A DNA stretch of 64,000 bases from Nostoc sp. NMS2 (GTDB lineage: Bacteria > Cyanobacteriota > Cyanobacteriia > Cyanobacteriales > Nostocaceae): positions 1 through 64,000 of the forward strand of contig NZ_JABXKH010000058.1 in assembly GCF_017115105.1 (NCBI RefSeq). The letters are read 5' to 3'. This document shows, in pieces, positions 7,775-15,477 of this stretch. A program made the position numbers and the translations under genes. Position 1 is the first letter of the stretch, and every line of letters starts with the position of its first letter. The notes beneath the pieces are model-generated. The model had not been told where the DNA came from. It saw only the letters and a program-made list of their open reading frames with translations, and made no database searches.

Positions 7775-10700
7775 ATGCAAATTATTCAATCTCCACTAGG
7801 AAACAATATTCATCCCCTTGGGGTAATATCATCTTTATCTAATTTTCAGAGAAAAATATCAAAAAAAGAATCTCATTCTTTGCATTCACGAAGTAATTTT
7901 ATCAGTGCAATACAAACTAAACCACCATTAGTTAAATCCTCTAAATTTTTATTGTCTCGTCAGTATGAACAATCAATTCAACCATTAATAGGTTGGGATA
8001 GTTGGGATACTCAGGACATAAATAGTGAATTTCCATTGCTTGAGTCTGATGTTTATAATTCAATAACTTTATCCGAAAATAGTAATATTACTGAATCAGG
8101 AAAAGATAGTCTTTCAAAAATATTACCAAGTTCTATTGAAACCAATCCGATTAATGGTACTTCAAAAGTACAGAAAATTAAGGGTAAGTCTAAATCAAAA
8201 AAAACAAATAAATCTCAAAAGCCACCAGTAAAAAAATCAAAATCTAGAACTAAAAAGCTTCTCACATCATCTGTGGCGAAGAATATTGAGCAATTTGTTG
8301 AAGAAAACAATATTACTGTTAACCTGAATGAAAATAGCTTCTTAGAATCAGACGAGCCTCTGTCTATTGACGCTAATTCTGAAACTCCCAGATTACAACT
8401 GGATATTAGTTCAGATAATACTACAAACCAGTCTGATTATGTTAGTAATATAACACCTAGCATAGCGGCATCAACTTCGCCTACTGTTGAAGATAAATCG
8501 ACTGTTGTCAGAAATATTGCTACCAATAATCTGCAATTTAATTCTGAGTTACCATCTAGCGATTATAGTACAGATTTGTCTACAACAGAAAGAATTATGC
8601 CATCACAAGAGAAGATTGAAATAGACAGTAATGTAAGTGAATTGGTTGAAGATTCACCTGTAGAATTTTCTTCGGATAATAATGTTGCAGAAACATTTTA
8701 TCCATCTAGTAACTTTGCTAATAATCAACAAGAGATAATTACTGAAACATCAGAATTAGCTAATATTTCAGATGTTCCAGTCAAAAAAACTTCAAAAAAA
8801 CAGGATATTAAAAAACATCAAATACAGAAGGAATTTGATGATAAAAGCAGCACAAACCAAATTAATTTAATCCAAGCGAAAGAGGTTTCGCCAATCTTAA
8901 ATTCTCCATCACCGGAAGATGAATTGCCAAATGCTAATAGTAACTTCGATGCAATTCCAGTCATTAAATCAGACTTAATATTAGAAAGTACAGCAAATGA
9001 TTTTGTCACAAATAATGCGGTTGCTGATAATTCTTTAACTTTAACTGATGTTGATGATACACCTAAACTACTCCATCCTTTAGACACTGAAGACAATATC
9101 ATAGGGCCGTATATTACTACATCTAATTCTGGGTCTTCAGTTACAAAAAATCCTATTCCAGTAGAACAAGAAATTGATTCTGACCTTTCACACTATGTGG
9201 AAAAACCAACCAAAAATCTAACCCCTAAGTCCCCTTTATTACCAGAGAATGGGGAGAGTTTAAAGCCTCTGTTCTTTCAGGAACAAGGCTTTCTAGATCC
9301 CATGAAAAATCAGGAAATTGATTCTGGTTTTACGAGTGAGTCTCCAGACAGTACGCTTGTTCAGTTAACACCTACCTTAGCCAATATTGAAAACACACCT
9401 AGTTTATTCAGCAACTCTGATAGCGATGAACAATTAGTCACTTTAGAGTCACAGGCTGCTATGGGGGTTAATGTTTTAGATATCTCAGCAAATGTAAGTT
9501 CAGTGCAACGTGATAGCAATTTTGAGAATACTACCAGCGAGTTTACAGAAAGTCATTCCATCTTAGCAGCGCCTGAAATTACTGAAACACCAATCATTAC
9601 CGCCACATCGCCTGAAATTAGTGAAGCACTGGTAGTTAGCACTACATCGCCTGAAATTGCTGAAACACCAACAATTACCGCCATATCGCCTGAAATTGAT
9701 GAAATACCAACAATTACCGCCATATCGCCTGAAATTGCTGAAACATCGGTAGTTAGCGCCAGTTCAATTGAAATTGATGAAATACCAACAATTACCGCCA
9801 CATCCCCTGAAATTAGTGAAGCATTGGTAGTTAGCGCCAGTTCACCTGAAATTGATGAGACACCAACAATTACCGCCATATCCCCTGAAATTGTTGAAAC
9901 ACCAACAATTACTGCCACATTCCCTGAAATTATTGAAGCATTGGTAGTTAGCGCCAGTTCACCTGAAATTGATGAGACACCAACAATTACCGCCATATCC
10001 CCTGAAATTGTTGAAGAAACAAGTGTCTTTAGGAAAATTATTGATAAAGAACAAACAGGAGAATCAGAAAATCCTGAAATATCAACCTTTGCTGATACCT
10101 GGGATAATCCAGATATTCTAGAAAACCCAACTTCTCTGCAAGATGAGGTAAGCACAGCACCTAAAGTTGAGCAAAATGCGATCGCACCTAAAGGTTATGC
10201 TACTGGTGGTTATGTGACAGACTCCCAGGTTGAAAATCGCCAGCAGATAGCACCTTCAGATATAGTACCTGCAATGCTTACACCTGGGGAGTTTGTGATT
10301 AATACCAGGGATGCACAGAAAAATTTACCTCTACTGCATCACATCAACACTGGTGGAACACCGCAGGATATTATTCTTCCAAGTTTACAGACATCCAATC
10401 CTACAGAGCCAGAAGAAACAATTTCTCGAGAGACTCCGACTAAAGTCGATTCTTTTTCAGACACTTCATTACAGCTAAAAAGCATTGAGACTGATTCACC
10501 TCAGATATTCAATTCTTTAATTCCTTCTTCCTTGGGGTTAAATATTAGTAAACAGAAACTTTCGATTCTAAATTCTCCCCATCATACTCTTCAAAATGAA
10601 ACAATAGATGTAGGTGAATCTTCGCCTCAATACTCATCGCCTCCTCTGATTTTCCGAAAAGCAAATTCTACAACTAATACATCTTCCCAATGGTCAAATA

Positions 10701-11083
10701 CACCTTCTCAATGGTCAAGTGTGGAAGATTTACTAAATGGAAATAATGATGATTTTACTAGCTTTAATTTTAATGATGGAGAATCAAACAGTCAAAATTA
10801 TGAATTTCCTCATGTTTCAGAATCGCCACAAGTTTTTGCTAAACACCTTCCTTCACCTAGAGGCTTTGTTGATGGTGGAGAAGTCACTCTACCCGATATA
10901 TCTAGAGAAATACAACCTGTAACTGAGACAATAGATAACAAGTCTTTGTCTTCTGCAGAAGATAATAAAGATGATACGGCTAATCTGGAAGCTCTAGCCC
11001 GTGAAATTTATAATAGATTACGACAAAGGATAGAAATTGAGCGAGAGCGTCATGGTGGTTACTCAGGTCGATTACCTTGGTAA
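7775..11083 (+). CDS. Giant Ser/Thr-rich CIS protein with tape-measure-like motifs
   Basis: 1102 residues, mostly low-complexity Ser/Thr/Asn/Glu-rich and AT-rich at the DNA level. A Lys-rich patch lies at about 130-160. A 13-residue repeat block covers about 601-748. At about 806-850 comes ATGGYVTDSQVENRQQIAP followed by SDIVPAMLTPGEFVIN, the GG(x)V...IPAMLSPGEFVIN motif common in phage tape-measure proteins. A second, weaker copy (RGFVDGGEV) lies at about 1020-1035. The C-terminus ends RERHGGYSGRLPW, a motif shared with the small protein at 6988. Position between tube and adaptor genes fits a tape measure or tube-filling protein, though the hydrophobic segments typical of many tape measures are not visible. 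Inference only; no homolog recognised over the full length. Confidence 0.8.
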   Translation: MQIIQSPLGNNIHPLGVISSLSNFQRKISKKESHSLHSRSNFISAIQTKPPLVKSSKFLLSRQYEQSIQPLIGWDSWDTQDINSEFPLLESDVYNSITLSENSNITESGKDSLSKILPSSIETNPINGTSKVQKIKGKSKSKKTNKSQKPPVKKSKSRTKKLLTSSVAKNIEQFVEENNITVNLNENSFLESDEPLSIDANSETPRLQLDISSDNTTNQSDYVSNITPSIAASTSPTVEDKSTVVRNIATNNLQFNSELPSSDYSTDLSTTERIMPSQEKIEIDSNVSELVEDSPVEFSSDNNVAETFYPSSNFANNQQEIITETSELANISDVPVKKTSKKQDIKKHQIQKEFDDKSSTNQINLIQAKEVSPILNSPSPEDELPNANSNFDAIPVIKSDLILESTANDFVTNNAVADNSLTLTDVDDTPKLLHPLDTEDNIIGPYITTSNSGSSVTKNPIPVEQEIDSDLSHYVEKPTKNLTPKSPLLPENGESLKPLFFQEQGFLDPMKNQEIDSGFTSESPDSTLVQLTPTLANIENTPSLFSNSDSDEQLVTLESQAAMGVNVLDISANVSSVQRDSNFENTTSEFTESHSILAAPEITETPIITATSPEISEALVVSTTSPEIAETPTITAISPEIDEIPTITAISPEIAETSVVSASSIEIDEIPTITATSPEISEALVVSASSPEIDETPTITAISPEIVETPTITATFPEIIEALVVSASSPEIDETPTITAISPEIVEETSVFRKIIDKEQTGESENPEISTFADTWDNPDILENPTSLQDEVSTAPKVEQNAIAPKGYATGGYVTDSQVENRQQIAPSDIVPAMLTPGEFVINTRDAQKNLPLLHHINTGGTPQDIILPSLQTSNPTEPEETISRETPTKVDSFSDTSLQLKSIETDSPQIFNSLIPSSLGLNISKQKLSILNSPHHTLQNETIDVGESSPQYSSPPLIFRKANSTTNTSSQWSNTPSQWSSVEDLLNGNNDDFTSFNFNDGESNSQNYEFPHVSESPQVFAKHLPSPRGFVDGGEVTLPDISREIQPVTETIDNKSLSSAEDNKDDTANLEALAREIYNRLRQRIEIERERHGGYSGRLPW
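9575..10018 (+). repeat. 39-bp in-frame tandem repeats in the giant CIS gene
   Basis: Eleven units of 39 bp plus a partial one encode 13-residue repeats of the form EIxExPTITAxSP, alternating with a variant EIxEALVVSASSP. Units differ by point changes but keep length and frame, so the array is under coding constraint and can change in copy number. Confidence 0.92.
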
Positions 11084-11121
11084 GTTTTCATTTAAAAACT
11101 AATTTTTGGAGAACTATTAAA

Positions 11122-11685
11122 ATGGCAAGTCCAGCAATTATTGTTATTCAGAAGCGTCAACCGCAACTTGAAAAAGCAAAACTTGTAGCTTATAACAACG
11201 AAGCACCAGATATTGAATTAATGTTTAATCCTACAGATATTAGTTTTACTCGGACTGTTAAATGGGAAAGCAAGGATGGTAATAGAGGAACTACTCTCCT
11301 GCCGAAAGTAAACTTTTCTGGTGTTGAACCTTATAAGTTTACACTTAAACAGTTACTTTATGATACTTATGAAACGAAAGAGTCGGTGATGAAAAAATAT
11401 ATAGATAATATTAAAAAAGGTGTAGAAACTATCAGTAAAGCAACTGATAAACGCCCACCAGTTTATATATTTACATGGGGGAATGAATATTTTTATTGTG
11501 TGATCACGAGTTTAACCTACACTTTAAATATGTTTTTGAGTGATGGTACACCAGTCAGGGCACTAGTAGATATAGCCTTGCAAGAAGTAGATAAGAATAA
11601 TCTTCCTGGAGGACGGGAATCTGCTTCTAAAGGAGATTCTCGCAATTCAGATAAGAAGGGACAAAAACTGAATAAGCAGAAATAA
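11122..11685 (+). CDS. CIS tube/baseplate adaptor protein (Afp7-like), without LysM
   Basis: A 187-residue CIS_tube-type protein. Characteristic stretches are IELMFNPTDISFTRTVKW near residues 27-44, GVEPYKFTLKQLLYDTYE at about 66-83, and PPVYIFTWGNEYFYCVITSL at about 114-133 leading to GTPVRALVDIALQEVD. In related systems it joins tube to spike and often carries a C-terminal LysM domain; here the tail after residue 160 is only a short Lys/Ser-rich stretch. I choose ATG 11122 over the upstream GTG at 11077 because ggaga lies 10 bp before it and the family N-terminus begins there. A miniature element at 11700 separates it from the spike gene. Confidence 0.88.
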   Translation: MASPAIIVIQKRQPQLEKAKLVAYNNEAPDIELMFNPTDISFTRTVKWESKDGNRGTTLLPKVNFSGVEPYKFTLKQLLYDTYETKESVMKKYIDNIKKGVETISKATDKRPPVYIFTWGNEYFYCVITSLTYTLNMFLSDGTPVRALVDIALQEVDKNNLPGGRESASKGDSRNSDKKGQKLNKQK

Positions 11686-11699
11686 TAAAGTGAGAAATT

Positions 11700-11884
11700 G
11701 GGATGATCCCAATGCAAGCAAATTTACCAAGTTAGCAGGTAGTCATTGCGAATGGAGCGAAGCGGAATGAAGCAATCGCAGCATCTAGACTTTGCGATTG
11801 CAACTCTAAGAGACGCTCCGCGAACGCTTCATTTCATTACGCTCACAATCACAAAATATGTCTTTACACATTTGGGATGCTCCC
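11700..11884. mobile_element. Miniature inverted-repeat element, copy 1
   Basis: 185 bp bounded by gggatgatcccaa on the left and ttgggatgctccc on the right (inverted repeats with two mismatches). Both sides carry the same 8 bp, gagaaatt (11692-11699 and 11885-11892), a perfect target duplication. There is no transposase gene. The interior contains an aatggagcgaagcgg-type repeat and differs from copies 2 and 4. It lies between the adaptor and spike genes. Confidence 0.9.
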
Positions 11885-11952
11885 GAGAAATTAGTATTTG
11901 TTTTGTTATTAAAGGTTGCTCTAAACATTTCATAAATTATCAAATAATAGTC

Positions 11953-13686
11953 ATGCCTCCTAAAAAAAGCCTTTATTTAAGCGAACCTAAAATACAGATA
12001 GATGGAAAACAAGCTTCTCCTGAATTAATGAAGGATGTGTTGCAAATCACAATAGAAGAAAGCCTTCATTTGCCAGCAATGTTTACGCTAGTAATTCATA
12101 ATAGCTATATTCCCACATCTGACCGACCAGAAAACAAGGCTTGGCGACATGAGCAGTTATTTAAAATTGGGAAAAAAGTGAAGTTAGGTTTTACTTCTAG
12201 TACTACTCTAGATAATAATTTTCAAGAGGAAGTAGAAGAATTCCTGATTGAAGGCGAAATTACAGCAATGGAAGTTCACTTCAATGAAAAATCTGAAGCT
12301 GATATCATTGTTCGTGGTTATGATATTTCGCACCGTCTACACAGAGGTCGTTATAATCGTTCTTTTTTAAATGAAACTGATAGCGGAATAGTCAAGAAAA
12401 TAATTCAAGAAGTAGGTATAAGACCTGGTAATATAGAGGCAACGGGTGAAGTTCATAAGTATGTTTTCCAAGAAAATCAAACTAATATGGAATTTTTGCG
12501 AGAAAGGGCTGCTCGCATTGGTTTCGAGTTATTTATTACAGAGGAAAAATTAAATTTTTGTAAGCCAAAAACTCAAGGAGCTTTATCACTAAAATGGCTA
12601 GTTGATATTAATAAATTTAGTACCCGCGTTACCAGTGCCGAACAGATAAGTTCTGTGGAAGTACGCGCTTGGGACTATACCCAGAAAAAATTGATTAGTG
12701 GAACAGCCAAGAAAGAGAAGCAAATAACCGAAACGGGTAATCGGCTAGGAAGTAGTACCAGTACTGCATTTTCTAATCTGAAGTCTCCCAAAATGATTGT
12801 TGTAGATAAACCTGTTGCCAGCAAAAAACAAGCAGAGACGATGGCTCAGGCTTTGTGTGATGAACTAGGAGGAGAATTTGTTTACGCAGATGCCAAAGCA
12901 GAAGGGAATCCTGAGATTCGTCCTGGACGGGTTATTAATCTTGAGGGTATGGGCGATCGCTATAGTGGTAAGTATTATGTTACAGAAACTCGCCATTTCT
13001 TCAGTCAGCGCGTTTATGAAACTGATTTTAGCGTCCGGGGACTCCGTTCTGGTAACTTATTCACAACTTTATCCCCAGAAAAACGTCTACAGCCATCTGA
13101 GACTTTATTGGTGGGAATTGTAACTGATAACAAAGACCCAGAGAAAATGGGCAGAGTAAAAGTCAAGTTTCCCACTCTCACAGAAGACCATACAAGTGAC
13201 TGGGCGAGAGTTGTAGCTGTGGGAGCAGGCCAAAACAGAGGTTTCGACTGTTTACCAGAGGTAAACGATGAAGTCTTAGTAGGTTTTGAACATGGGGATA
13301 TTCACCGTCCTTACGTCATTGGTGGGGTATGGAACGGGAAGGATGCGCCACCAGAAAAGGTGGGTGATTCTGTTACAAGTGGTGTAAGATTACGCACCAT
13401 TAAGACTCGCGTTGGTCATGTTCTACAGTTTGTTGAAGAGGATAAAGGCAGTAGTAAAACTGGTATTCGTGTAGAAACTAAAGACGGTCATAAAATATAT
13501 CTCAATGATAGTCAAAGGTGCATAGAGATTGAAACCAAAGGCGGTCATAAAATCAAAATGGACGACATGGGTAAATCTGTTTCAGTCAAATCAACAGGTA
13601 ATATGTCATTAGATGCTGCCGGAAATATAGACATTTCAGCTAACGGCACAATTACAGTTAAAGGTGCATTGATTCGACTTAATTAA
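11953..13686 (+). CDS. VgrG-like CIS spike protein
   Basis: A 577-residue hub/spike protein (Afp8/VgrG type). The N-terminal half is the phage late-control-D/gp27-like hub (RGYDISHRLHRGRYNRSF, NMEFLRERAARIGFELF). At about 375-470 comes the gp5-type OB fold (VGIVTDNKDPEKMGRVKVKF, then VNDEVLVGFEHGDIHRPYVI). The end is a short beta-helix-like needle with KGGHKIKMDD and SLDAAGNIDISANGTI repeats. The open frame extends left to 11746 through the miniature element, so I start at ATG 11953, where the conserved N-terminus begins. The PAAR-like gene follows and should cap the needle. The stop lies beside a heptamer array. Confidence 0.93.
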   Translation: MPPKKSLYLSEPKIQIDGKQASPELMKDVLQITIEESLHLPAMFTLVIHNSYIPTSDRPENKAWRHEQLFKIGKKVKLGFTSSTTLDNNFQEEVEEFLIEGEITAMEVHFNEKSEADIIVRGYDISHRLHRGRYNRSFLNETDSGIVKKIIQEVGIRPGNIEATGEVHKYVFQENQTNMEFLRERAARIGFELFITEEKLNFCKPKTQGALSLKWLVDINKFSTRVTSAEQISSVEVRAWDYTQKKLISGTAKKEKQITETGNRLGSSTSTAFSNLKSPKMIVVDKPVASKKQAETMAQALCDELGGEFVYADAKAEGNPEIRPGRVINLEGMGDRYSGKYYVTETRHFFSQRVYETDFSVRGLRSGNLFTTLSPEKRLQPSETLLVGIVTDNKDPEKMGRVKVKFPTLTEDHTSDWARVVAVGAGQNRGFDCLPEVNDEVLVGFEHGDIHRPYVIGGVWNGKDAPPEKVGDSVTSGVRLRTIKTRVGHVLQFVEEDKGSSKTGIRVETKDGHKIYLNDSQRCIEIETKGGHKIKMDDMGKSVSVKSTGNMSLDAAGNIDISANGTITVKGALIRLN

Positions 13687-13775
13687 TTCGTAATTCGTAA
13701 TTCGTAATTCGTAATAGAGCCTCCGGCACGCTACGCGGTTTTCATGTCCAAAGGGCTGTACGTAATTCGTAATAA
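13685..13775. repeat. Composite repeat: heptamers plus palindromic block
   Basis: About four copies of cgtaatt start at the VgrG stop codon, followed by agagcctccggcacgct (13716) and, after a spacer, two more heptamers at 13761. The order matches 1-108. The ribosome site aggagg of the next gene follows at 13783. Confidence 0.88.
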
Positions 13776-13793
13776 ACACAATAGGAGGTTGTG

Positions 13794-14291
13794 ATGGGTA
13801 AACCAGCAGCAAGAATTACCGACAATGTAGCGCACCCCTTACCCCCAGTTTTAACAGGAGGGCCGGGTAGTCCCAATGTGTTGATTGGGTCTTTACCTGC
13901 GTGGCGAGGTGTGCTTGCAGCAGCAGTACCAGGTTTGCAGTCTGCCAAAACATCTTCTGATATAGCTATCAAAGCAGCTGAGGCTGCTACCCTAGCGGCA
14001 GCAGGTACACCAGGCGCACCTGCTGCTTTAGCCGCCGAACAAACTACAAAGGCAACATCTGCTGCTACTATGGGTAGTGCGATCGCTGCTGCTGCTGCTG
14101 GTGCTGATATTCATAATTGCGCTACACCCTTACCCTTACCTCCCCACGGGCCTGGGGTTGTGATTGACGGTAGTCAGACTGTGCTGATTAACAATTTGCC
14201 AGCCTCTCGGATGGGCGACACAATTATAGAAGCATTAGGGCCACCGAATAAAATTATCAAAGGTGAGTTTACTGTTTTGATTGGCGGCTGA
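13794..14291 (+). CDS. PAAR-like spike-tip protein
   Basis: A 165-residue protein with two PAAR-like halves around an Ala-rich insert. The first half has KPAARITDNVAHPLPPVL then GSPNVLIGSLPAWR; the second has HNCATPLPLPPHGPGVV then SQTVLINNLPASRMGDTI and ends GEFTVLIGG. Conserved His and Cys residues would bind the metal at the tip of the VgrG needle. The insert (about 50-110) is Ala/Thr-rich and probably helical. Start at ATG 13794: aggagg lies five bases upstream, too close for the GTG at 13791. It follows vgrG as expected in CIS clusters. Confidence 0.9.
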   Translation: MGKPAARITDNVAHPLPPVLTGGPGSPNVLIGSLPAWRGVLAAAVPGLQSAKTSSDIAIKAAEAATLAAAGTPGAPAALAAEQTTKATSAATMGSAIAAAAAGADIHNCATPLPLPPHGPGVVIDGSQTVLINNLPASRMGDTIIEALGPPNKIIKGEFTVLIGG

Positions 14292-14375
14292 TTGGAGAAG
14301 TAGGGGGATCTAGAACTTTTTGCTACAGATAAGAGGACTTTTCAAACATGCTTTTACACTTAAAAGCCAGCTATC

Positions 14376-14741
14376 TTAAGGATTTGCGCTTTTATTAGTT
14401 CTATTCGCCTCTGTACCAGATTTTGTAACACGCTCTGTAGGATACTCGCAGCGATCTGCTTCAACATCAAATATTAAGCCAGTCGGACATGGCATTAGTA
14501 CAAGGCCATAAGGCGCGCATTGATAGAACGAATTAGGATCTTCAGGGTTTGGGTAGAGTTTATCAAAATCAGAAGATGTACATGGAAAGTTAGGAATTCT
14601 ATTGCTACTTGTATCTTGAATGACACTACTGACAATACTCAGATTTAAAAGTGATTGGGCATTTGCACTACCCGTTGTCAACCCTATGACCGCTACAATC
14701 GCTATAAAGCTACAAATGATTTGCTTGATTAACTTTGTCAT
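14376..14741 (-). CDS. Secreted peritrophin/CBM14-like chitin-binding protein
   Basis: A 121-residue exported protein. A signal peptide covers about 1-28 (KQIICSFIAIVAVIGLTTG, cleavage after SANA). The mature part has C54, C75, C85 and C98, with NSFYQCAPYGLVLMPCPTGL (70-89), FDVEADRCEYP (91-101). This matches the inner core of the peritrophin-A/CBM14 chitin-binding domain; the usual six cysteines are reduced to four here. The domain is mainly known from animals and is unusual in cyanobacteria. It is coded on the strand opposite to the CIS genes that surround it. A link to the CIS (surface or prey glycan binding) is only suggested by position. Confidence 0.75.
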   Translation of the reverse strand: MTKLIKQIICSFIAIVAVIGLTTGSANAQSLLNLSIVSSVIQDTSSNRIPNFPCTSSDFDKLYPNPEDPNSFYQCAPYGLVLMPCPTGLIFDVEADRCEYPTERVTKSGTEANRTNKSANP

Positions 14742-15054
14742 AAAACTCTACCTCCAATTGGTCTATTAATTAATTACGGACTTATTGAAAACTGATGTTT
14801 GTATTGTCTTATAATCGGTATTAAAAATACAAGGACAGTTAAGACAGTTAAGCAAATTGTTGAGACAATAAAGCAGATTTACGCTATACAACATCCACGC
14901 GACAAATTTAAAAAATCAGTTTTTTACTACTCATTAATACTCCAACAGCATTATTTATGGGAATTTTAAATTACCCGCAGGGTTCGACCTTTGGCGAATA
15001 GGCTTAAACCTTCTGTGCCTATATCTTTGAAGATATCCATGTAAAACTGTCTAA
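14742..15054. promoter_or_regulatory. Intergenic region between CBM14-like gene and gp25-like gene
   Basis: 313 bp, AT-rich, that must contain the leftward promoter of the CBM14-like gene and probably a second rightward promoter for the baseplate genes. A ggacagttaagacagttaag direct repeat lies at about 14833. Nothing else is recognisable. Confidence 0.45.
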
Positions 15055-15477
15055 GTGCCAGATATGGTTTACGGTCGTGAACGAGCCTATTTGGGAACAG
15101 GTTGGGCTTATCCACTGCATTTAAGTGTGCAAGGTGGGATACAACTTAGCCGTGAAGATCAAAAAGTCAAAGAATCTATTTGGATTATCCTCCGCACGGG
15201 AGTAGGTGAGCGGGTTTATCGACCTACCTTTGGTTCGCGCTTGTCAGAACTGGCGTTTGCACCTTTGAATACCGATACCCTACTGCGAATCCGTCTTTAT
15301 GTCTTGGAAGCTTTAGAAGTTTGGGAACCACGCATTACTATCGATGAAGTTGTTGCCGATCCTGACCCTGTGCGTGGCAGGGTAGATATTATCATCAATT
15401 ATCGACTTAAAGATAGTCCCGATATTTATAGTTTTGTTTATCCTTATTATTTGGTTTCAGCTGGGGAGGAATCGTGA
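15055..15477 (+). CDS. gp25-like CIS baseplate protein
   Basis: A 140-residue GPW/gp25-family baseplate wedge protein (Afp9-like). Typical elements are YLGTGWAYPLHL near the N-terminus, SIWIILRTGVGERVYRPTFG at about 41-60, the LNTDTLLRIRLYVLEAL helix and RITIDEVVADPDP. A stop codon sits directly before the GTG at 15055; the alternative is ATG at 15064. Neither has a good ribosome site, so the exact start is open by three residues. The stop overlaps the next start (GTGA), coupling it to the baseplate J gene. Confidence 0.92.
   Translation: MPDMVYGRERAYLGTGWAYPLHLSVQGGIQLSREDQKVKESIWIILRTGVGERVYRPTFGSRLSELAFAPLNTDTLLRIRLYVLEALEVWEPRITIDEVVADPDPVRGRVDIIINYRLKDSPDIYSFVYPYYLVSAGEES

Noticed and set aside
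9553-10155. 200-residue frame on the minus strand opposite the giant CIS gene
   Set aside because: It mirrors the 39-bp repeat array; the repeats keep both strands open and the plus-strand gene explains them.
11746-11952. N-terminal extension of the VgrG-like protein
   Set aside because: The extra 69 residues are encoded by the miniature element and its flank; the conserved N-terminus starts at 11953.
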